Below, piece after piece: positions 7,354 through 10,279 of a stretch of 10,279 nt of DNA. The notes under the pieces are model-generated. The model was not told where the DNA came from. It made no database searches and worked only from the letters and a program-made list of their open reading frames with translations. Within the stretch, counting starts at the first letter, position 1. Every line of letters starts with the position of its first letter. This DNA is from Nitrospinota bacterium (GTDB lineage Bacteria; UBA8248; JACPRG01), in contig JASLXW010000108.1 of NCBI GenBank assembly GCA_030740135.1, positions 1 through 10,279 on the forward strand. The letters are read 5' to 3'. The position numbers and the translations under genes are program-made.

Positions 7354-7363
7354 TAAAATTTTA
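7354..7363. repeat. Perfect 10-bp AT palindrome TAAAATTTTA
   Basis: A perfect palindrome lies in the presumed leader of the caspase gene, about 50 bases before its ATG and about 35 bases after the predicted transcription start. The whole stretch from about 7330 to 7450 is clearly richer in A and T than the flanking genes. It could be a second protein-binding site, or only a by-product of AT-richness. Confidence 0.3.
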
Positions 7364-7390
7364 AGCGGCGCTCGACCGCACCCACAAACG

Positions 7391-7426
7391 CGGATTCTTC
7401 TGTAATTTTACTGAAACAAGAATCCG
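7391..7426 (-). promoter_or_regulatory. Candidate operator: 9-bp inverted repeat around the -10 box
   Basis: CGGATTCTT (7391-7399) and AAGAATCCG (7418-7426) are perfect inverted arms separated by 18 bases. The candidate -10 box (7405-7410) lies in the middle of that spacer, which also contains a short GTAA-AA-TTAC inverted repeat. Such placement is typical of a repressor operator. The spacing is too long for a good terminator, and no T-run follows on the - strand. No regulator gene is present in the window. Confidence 0.45.
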
Positions 7427-7433
7427 GCTACAA
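7405..7433 (-). promoter_or_regulatory. Candidate sigma70-type promoter for the caspase gene
   Basis: On the - strand TTGTAG (7433-7428; four of six matches to TTGACA) and TAAAAT (7410-7405; five of six matches to TATAAT) are separated by exactly 17 bases. Transcription would start near 7398 and leave a leader of about 95 bases before ATG 7303. The match lies within the 183-base gap after coaX, so the caspase gene can be expressed separately from the coaX operon. The ribosome binding site before ATG 7303 is weak (GGGGG about seven bases upstream). Confidence 0.5.
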
Positions 7434-7486
7434 CCCCATTTTCCCCGAACATTCTCTCCAGGTTTGCGTTTTAGGCCGTGATTTGG

Positions 7487-8266
7487 TCATTGTCCATCCG
7501 GATTTCTGTTTTGCTCATGGATGAGCCGTAAGCCGTCCAGGGTCAGAAAAGGGTCCACCTTGTGGATGAGATCGGTTTCCCGCGCGATCAGCTCGGCGGC
7601 CCCGCCGGTCGCGATGACCTGCGGGGATCCCCCAAGCTCCTGTCCGATTCGGAGGACCAGCTCCTTCACCAGACCGACGTAACCGAACAGGATTCCCGAC
7701 TGCATGCTGGAGATGGTGTCCCGGCCAATGGCGCGTCCTGGCCGGGCGATCTCCACGCGGGGAAGCTTCGCGGCGTGCGAGAAAAGGGCCTCCAGGGAGA
7801 TGAAGATCCCCGGCGCGATGGCGCCTCCCACATAATGGCCCTCCCGGGAGATGGCGTCGAAGGTGGTCGCCGTTCCGAAGTCCACCACAATCAGGGGGCT
7901 CCCATACCGGGCAATCCCCGCCACGGCGTTCACGATACGGTCCGCGCCGACCTCTTTCGGGTTGTCGGCCTGGATCGACAGTCCTGTCCTGACGCCGGGT
8001 CCGACCACGAGCGGCCGGATCCCGAAGAAGCGGAGCGAGACCTCTTCGAGGACGGGAAGTAAGGGGGGGACCACACAGGAGAAGGTCACCGCCCTCACGG
8101 CCTCCATTTTCTTGTCGCTGTTCCCGAACAGATCCCGCAGCAGGACCCCGAACTCGTCCGCCGTTCGGCCGGGGAGGGTCGTGACCCGCCAGTGGACCAG
8201 CAGTTGGGACCCCTCGAACAGCCCGGCGACGGTGTGGGTGTTCCCCACGTCAATCACAAGAAGCAT
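7487..8266 (-). CDS. coaX: Type III pantothenate kinase CoaX
   Basis: CoaX phosphorylates pantothenate, the first step of coenzyme A synthesis; the type III family depends on a monovalent cation and is not inhibited by CoA. From ATG 8266 the protein has 259 residues, the normal size. It shows the ASKHA-fold motifs MLLVIDVGNTHTV (phosphate 1), GADRIVNAVAG, VVDFGTATTFD (phosphate 2) and GGAIAPGI, and a late ATGGAAEL. I chose ATG 8266 because family members begin at this point; the frame stays open far upstream only because birA lies in another frame there. AAGGAG (8286-8281) lies 14 bases upstream. The start overlaps the end of birA by 13 bases, so the two are coupled. Confidence 0.96.
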   Translation of the reverse strand: MLLVIDVGNTHTVAGLFEGSQLLVHWRVTTLPGRTADEFGVLLRDLFGNSDKKMEAVRAVTFSCVVPPLLPVLEEVSLRFFGIRPLVVGPGVRTGLSIQADNPKEVGADRIVNAVAGIARYGSPLIVVDFGTATTFDAISREGHYVGGAIAPGIFISLEALFSHAAKLPRVEIARPGRAIGRDTISSMQSGILFGYVGLVKELVLRIGQELGGSPQVIATGGAAELIARETDLIHKVDPFLTLDGLRLIHEQNRNPDGQ

Positions 8267-9051
8267 TCTGTCCGTCCGATCTCCTTGACCTCGCCGGCGT
8301 GCACCCGGACCGATCCCGCGAGCGTCTCGATCACCAGCGAGCCGTCCGCCGCCAGGTCTTTCGCGACGCCCTCCACGGGGACGTCTCCCCGCATGACGCG
8401 CACCCGTTTTCCCAGCGTCGAAGACCTCTGTTTCCAGGCCTCGGCCACCGGAGCGAATCCGTCCCGGCCCAAAAGCCGGTGTCCGGCGTCGAGCTCGTCC
8501 AGAATTCGGGCCGCCAGCTCCGCCTTGCCGACCCACCGGCCCGTAGCGGCGGCCACCGATGTGGCCGCGGGGCGGAGGCCGCCGGGGAAGTCTTCGGGAC
8601 GCTGCAGGAGGTTGACGCCGATTCCGACCACCACCGTTTGGATTTGTTCCGAGACCGCCCGGGCCTCGGTGAGGATCCCGCCGACCTTCCGGCCGTCGTA
8701 GGCGAGGTCATTGGGCCATTTGAGCGTCGGCGCGCGCCCGGCGACCTGTTCCAGCGGGGTGGCCGCGGCGACGCCCGCCGCGAGCGTAAAGTGGGGGGCG
8801 TCGGCGCCGTTCGGGTGAAAGATGACGGAAAGATACAGCCCCGCCCCCGGCGGCGAGAACCACGACCGGTCGCCGCGGCCCCTGCCGGCGGTTTGCGCAT
8901 CCGCGAGGACGGCGGTCCCTTCCGGCGTGGACCCGTTTTCCAGCAGGCGATGCGCCTCGGCGTTGGTGGAGTCAATGGACGTGAAACAGTGGATGGGGGC
9001 TTCGCGGCCCTTTCTTCGATGGCGGCGAACGGCTTCGGAGAGTCCGGTCAT
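8254..9051 (-). CDS. birA: Biotin-[acetyl-CoA-carboxylase] ligase, monofunctional type
   Basis: BirA makes biotinyl-AMP and transfers biotin to a lysine of the biotin carboxyl carrier protein. The 265-residue protein begins directly in the catalytic domain (FTSIDSTNAEAHRL), has the ATP/biotin loop GRGRGDRSWFSPPGAGLYLS, then LKWPNDL and KVGGILTEA with the catalytic-type Lys, and a C-terminal SH3-like barrel (LGKRVRVMRG...VEGVAKDLAADGSLVIET). The N-terminal winged helix of the E. coli repressor type is absent, so it should not regulate biotin genes. The usual GRGRRGRxW loop reads GRGRGDRSW, with Asp in place of the second family Gly. ATG 9051 overlaps the stop of the upstream ATPase as ATGA. 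Confidence 0.95.
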   Translation of the reverse strand: MTGLSEAVRRHRRKGREAPIHCFTSIDSTNAEAHRLLENGSTPEGTAVLADAQTAGRGRGDRSWFSPPGAGLYLSVIFHPNGADAPHFTLAAGVAAATPLEQVAGRAPTLKWPNDLAYDGRKVGGILTEARAVSEQIQTVVVGIGVNLLQRPEDFPGGLRPAATSVAAATGRWVGKAELAARILDELDAGHRLLGRDGFAPVAEAWKQRSSTLGKRVRVMRGDVPVEGVAKDLAADGSLVIETLAGSVRVHAGEVKEIGRTECFL

Positions 9052-9866
9052 GGAGAGGAGCCCTGGCCGCGGCTGACGAAGGCCGCCTGCAAGACGATCT
9101 CACGGTTGACCTGTTTGGCATCGGCCAGGAAACTCTCGAGGAGGCAGCTGTCACAGAGGTGATTGATTCTTCGGGGCAGGCCTCCGGAGACCCGAAAGAG
9201 GGCGCCGATCGCTTCGGCGTTGAAAGTCTCATCGCTTCGGCCGGCCACCTGAAGGCGGTGCCGGATATAGCCCTCCGTTTCGGAAAGAGAGAACGCGCTG
9301 AGATTCACGATGAGGTTGACGTGCTGGGAAAGGGGTTTATGCCGATCGACCTTCACGTCGATGCCGGGCTGTCCGATGAGGATCAGGGTGAGCAGATGGG
9401 CGTCCTCCAGTTGAAAATTCAACAGCAGGCGGACCTCCTCGAACATGTCTTCGCTTTCCATGGAGTGGGCCTCGTCAATCACGATGATCGTGTGACGGCC
9501 GTCCAGGATGTTGTTGTGCAGGCACGTCTCGATGGATTTCAAGGCCTCCGCTTTATTGCGGGGCACGCTCAGGGCGCCCAATTCGCCGGCGATCAGTTGA
9601 AGCAATTCCAATGGGTTGACACGGGGGTTCCGAATGAAGGCGCTGCGAAACGCGTCTTCCTGGTTGATGGAGTTGAGCAGGACGAAACCCAGGAGTGTCT
9701 TGCCCGACCCGAACGGGCCGACCAGGATTCCCGCACCGTGTTGGTACGTGCAGAGGTAGGTGAGCCGGGTCAGGGCTTCCCGGTGGGACCGGGACTTATA
9801 AAAATATCGGTTGTCCGGGACGTTTGAGAAGGGAAATTCGGTGAGCCCCCAGCAATCGAGATACAT
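9048..9866 (-). CDS. ExeA/GspA/MshM-type AAA ATPase
   Basis: This 272-residue protein is a P-loop ATPase of the ExeA family (AAA_22), known from type II secretion and MSHA pilus assembly. It begins MYLDCWGLTEFPFSNVPDNRYFY, a family opening, and has Walker A GPFGSGKT (about residue 57), Walker B IIVIDEAHSM, LLNFQ, ILIGQPGI and a late RVSGGLPRRINHLCDSCLL sensor-2-like block. ATG 9866 is chosen because AGGAGG lies five bases before it; an ATG at 9884 would place that site inside the gene. No transmembrane segment or peptidoglycan-binding domain follows, unlike full-length ExeA. No secretion or pilus gene is nearby, so its partner is unknown. It is coupled to birA through an ATGA overlap. Confidence 0.92.
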   Translation of the reverse strand: MYLDCWGLTEFPFSNVPDNRYFYKSRSHREALTRLTYLCTYQHGAGILVGPFGSGKTLLGFVLLNSINQEDAFRSAFIRNPRVNPLELLQLIAGELGALSVPRNKAEALKSIETCLHNNILDGRHTIIVIDEAHSMESEDMFEEVRLLLNFQLEDAHLLTLILIGQPGIDVKVDRHKPLSQHVNLIVNLSAFSLSETEGYIRHRLQVAGRSDETFNAEAIGALFRVSGGLPRRINHLCDSCLLESFLADAKQVNREIVLQAAFVSRGQGSSP

Positions 9867-9905
9867 TAAACCTCCTATGATCAATGGGTGTTCATGTTAT
9901 CCAAA

Positions 9906-9940
9906 AAGTGAATTCTGGCTCATCTTTTTCTGTTGTGCAA
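9906..9940 (-). promoter_or_regulatory. Weak candidate promoter for the ATPase-birA-coaX operon
   Basis: On the - strand TTGCAC is followed after 17 bases by CAGAAT; each hexamer matches four of six consensus bases. It lies in the 162-base gap between valS and the ATPase, in an A-rich stretch downstream of a G-run. A start just after it would give a leader of roughly 40 bases. The case rests on spacing only. Confidence 0.25.
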
Positions 9941-9953
9941 CCGACGGTTTTCT

Positions 9954-9972
9954 CCCCCCCCCCTCCCCCTCC
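9954..9972. repeat. C10-T-C5 tract (G-rich on the - strand)
   Basis: A run of ten C (9954-9963), a T, five C (9965-9969), a T and CC give a nearly pure C/G tract in the gap between valS and the ATPase. On the transcribed - strand it reads as two long G-runs and could form a G-quadruplex. Just before it, on the - strand, lies an inverted repeat TCGCCC/GGGCGA with no T-run. Homopolymers of this length are also common sites of length error. Confidence 0.5.
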
Positions 9973-10028
9973 GGGGCGGCGGCTCCGGTCGATGATTCGC
10001 CCGAGGGCGGGGCGAGCGCATGAAGCGT

Positions 10029-10279
10029 TCAGCATGGGTTTCCCATCCGTTCGAAGCGGGAAAGCTGATCTTCCAGTCGTGCGGCGCGGTCGGCCAACGT
10101 CTCCCGGCGCGCTTCGTTTTCCGCCACCACTTCGGCGGGCGCCCGCTCGCGGAATTTGGTGTTGGAAAGATTCTTGTCCAATCGCTCCAGGTCCTTGTGA
10201 ATTGATTTGAGCTGCTTGCGCACCCTTTCCCGTTCCGCGGCCGGATCGTCTATCAACTCCTCGAGGGGAACGATCCATT
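10029..10279 (-). CDS. valS: Valyl-tRNA synthetase, C-terminal end (partial)
   Basis: The frame enters from the right edge and ends at TGA 10031-10029. The readable part begins WIVPLEELIDDPAAERERV, matching the VPLeGLiD lead-in to the ValRS C-terminal coiled-coil arm. Then follow LERLDKNLSNTKFRERAPAEVVAENEARRETL, of which LSNxxFxxkAPxeVVxxe is a ValRS signature, and RLEDQLSRFERM. This arm contacts the tRNA elbow. Only about 82 residues are in the window; the catalytic part lies beyond it. A short unusual end (GNPC) follows the coiled coil. Confidence 0.93.
   Translation of the reverse strand, partial: WIVPLEELIDDPAAERERVRKQLKSIHKDLERLDKNLSNTKFRERAPAEVVAENEARRETLADRAARLEDQLSRFERMGNPC

Noticed and set aside
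7391..7426. The 9-bp inverted repeat as the coaX terminator
   Set aside because: The loop is 18 bases and no T-run follows on the - strand; its position around the -10 box fits an operator better.
8299..9162. 287-residue + strand frame opposite birA
   Set aside because: birA on the - strand explains the region; the antisense frame is a GC shadow.
1..10279. CRISPR arrays, transposases, integrases or IS ends
   Set aside because: I found no regularly spaced repeats, transposase motifs or paired terminal repeats in the window.

Overview
This is a GC-rich bacterial chromosome segment from a Gram-negative-type bacterium with short intergenic gaps and frequent GTG starts. The gene order (rpe, ffh, rpsP, khpA, rimM, trmD, rplS, rnhB, yraN; valS, ExeA-type ATPase, birA, coaX) recalls Nitrospirota and neighbouring deep-branching phyla. 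That placement is an inference from gene order and protein style, not a proof.

Region 1 (1-5221, + strand) is a housekeeping block. It holds the last codons of an unknown gene, ribulose-phosphate 3-epimerase (with a 1-base frameshift), the SRP GTPase Ffh, and a tight ribosome/tRNA maturation operon: bS16, KhpA, RimM, TrmD, bL19 and RNase HII. Several of these genes overlap or nearly abut. TrmD is about 10 residues short near its N-terminus compared with known TrmD proteins.

Region 2 (5222-7486) is the accessory island. It starts with a wrecked remnant of yraN: about 20 recognisable family residues, a broken C8 tract, then unrelated sequence. A short convergent intergenic stretch follows, with a possible three-helix element and four tandem imperfect 8-mers. 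On the - strand lies a large gene for an exported caspase-like protease (His/Cys dyad present) joined by a charged helical linker to a C-terminal formylglycine-generating-enzyme-like (SUMF1/C-type lectin fold) domain that lacks the catalytic cysteines. Its frame is broken once, at CTT-AGG, so it is a pseudogene, a sequencing error, or a +1 recoding case. It has its own AT-rich upstream region with a good sigma70-like promoter whose -10 box lies between the arms of a 9-bp inverted repeat.

Region 3 (7487-10279, - strand) is again housekeeping: coaX (type III pantothenate kinase), birA (biotin-protein ligase without the DNA-binding domain), an ExeA/MshM-type AAA ATPase, and the C-terminal arm of valS. 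birA and coaX overlap, and birA overlaps the ATPase by ATGA, so the three are probably co-transcribed.

The most interesting object is the caspase/SUMF1 gene, its promoter-operator and the apparent replacement of most of yraN. Three single-base frame breaks in 10 kb (rpe, yraN, caspase) call for a read-level check before any biological reading of them.
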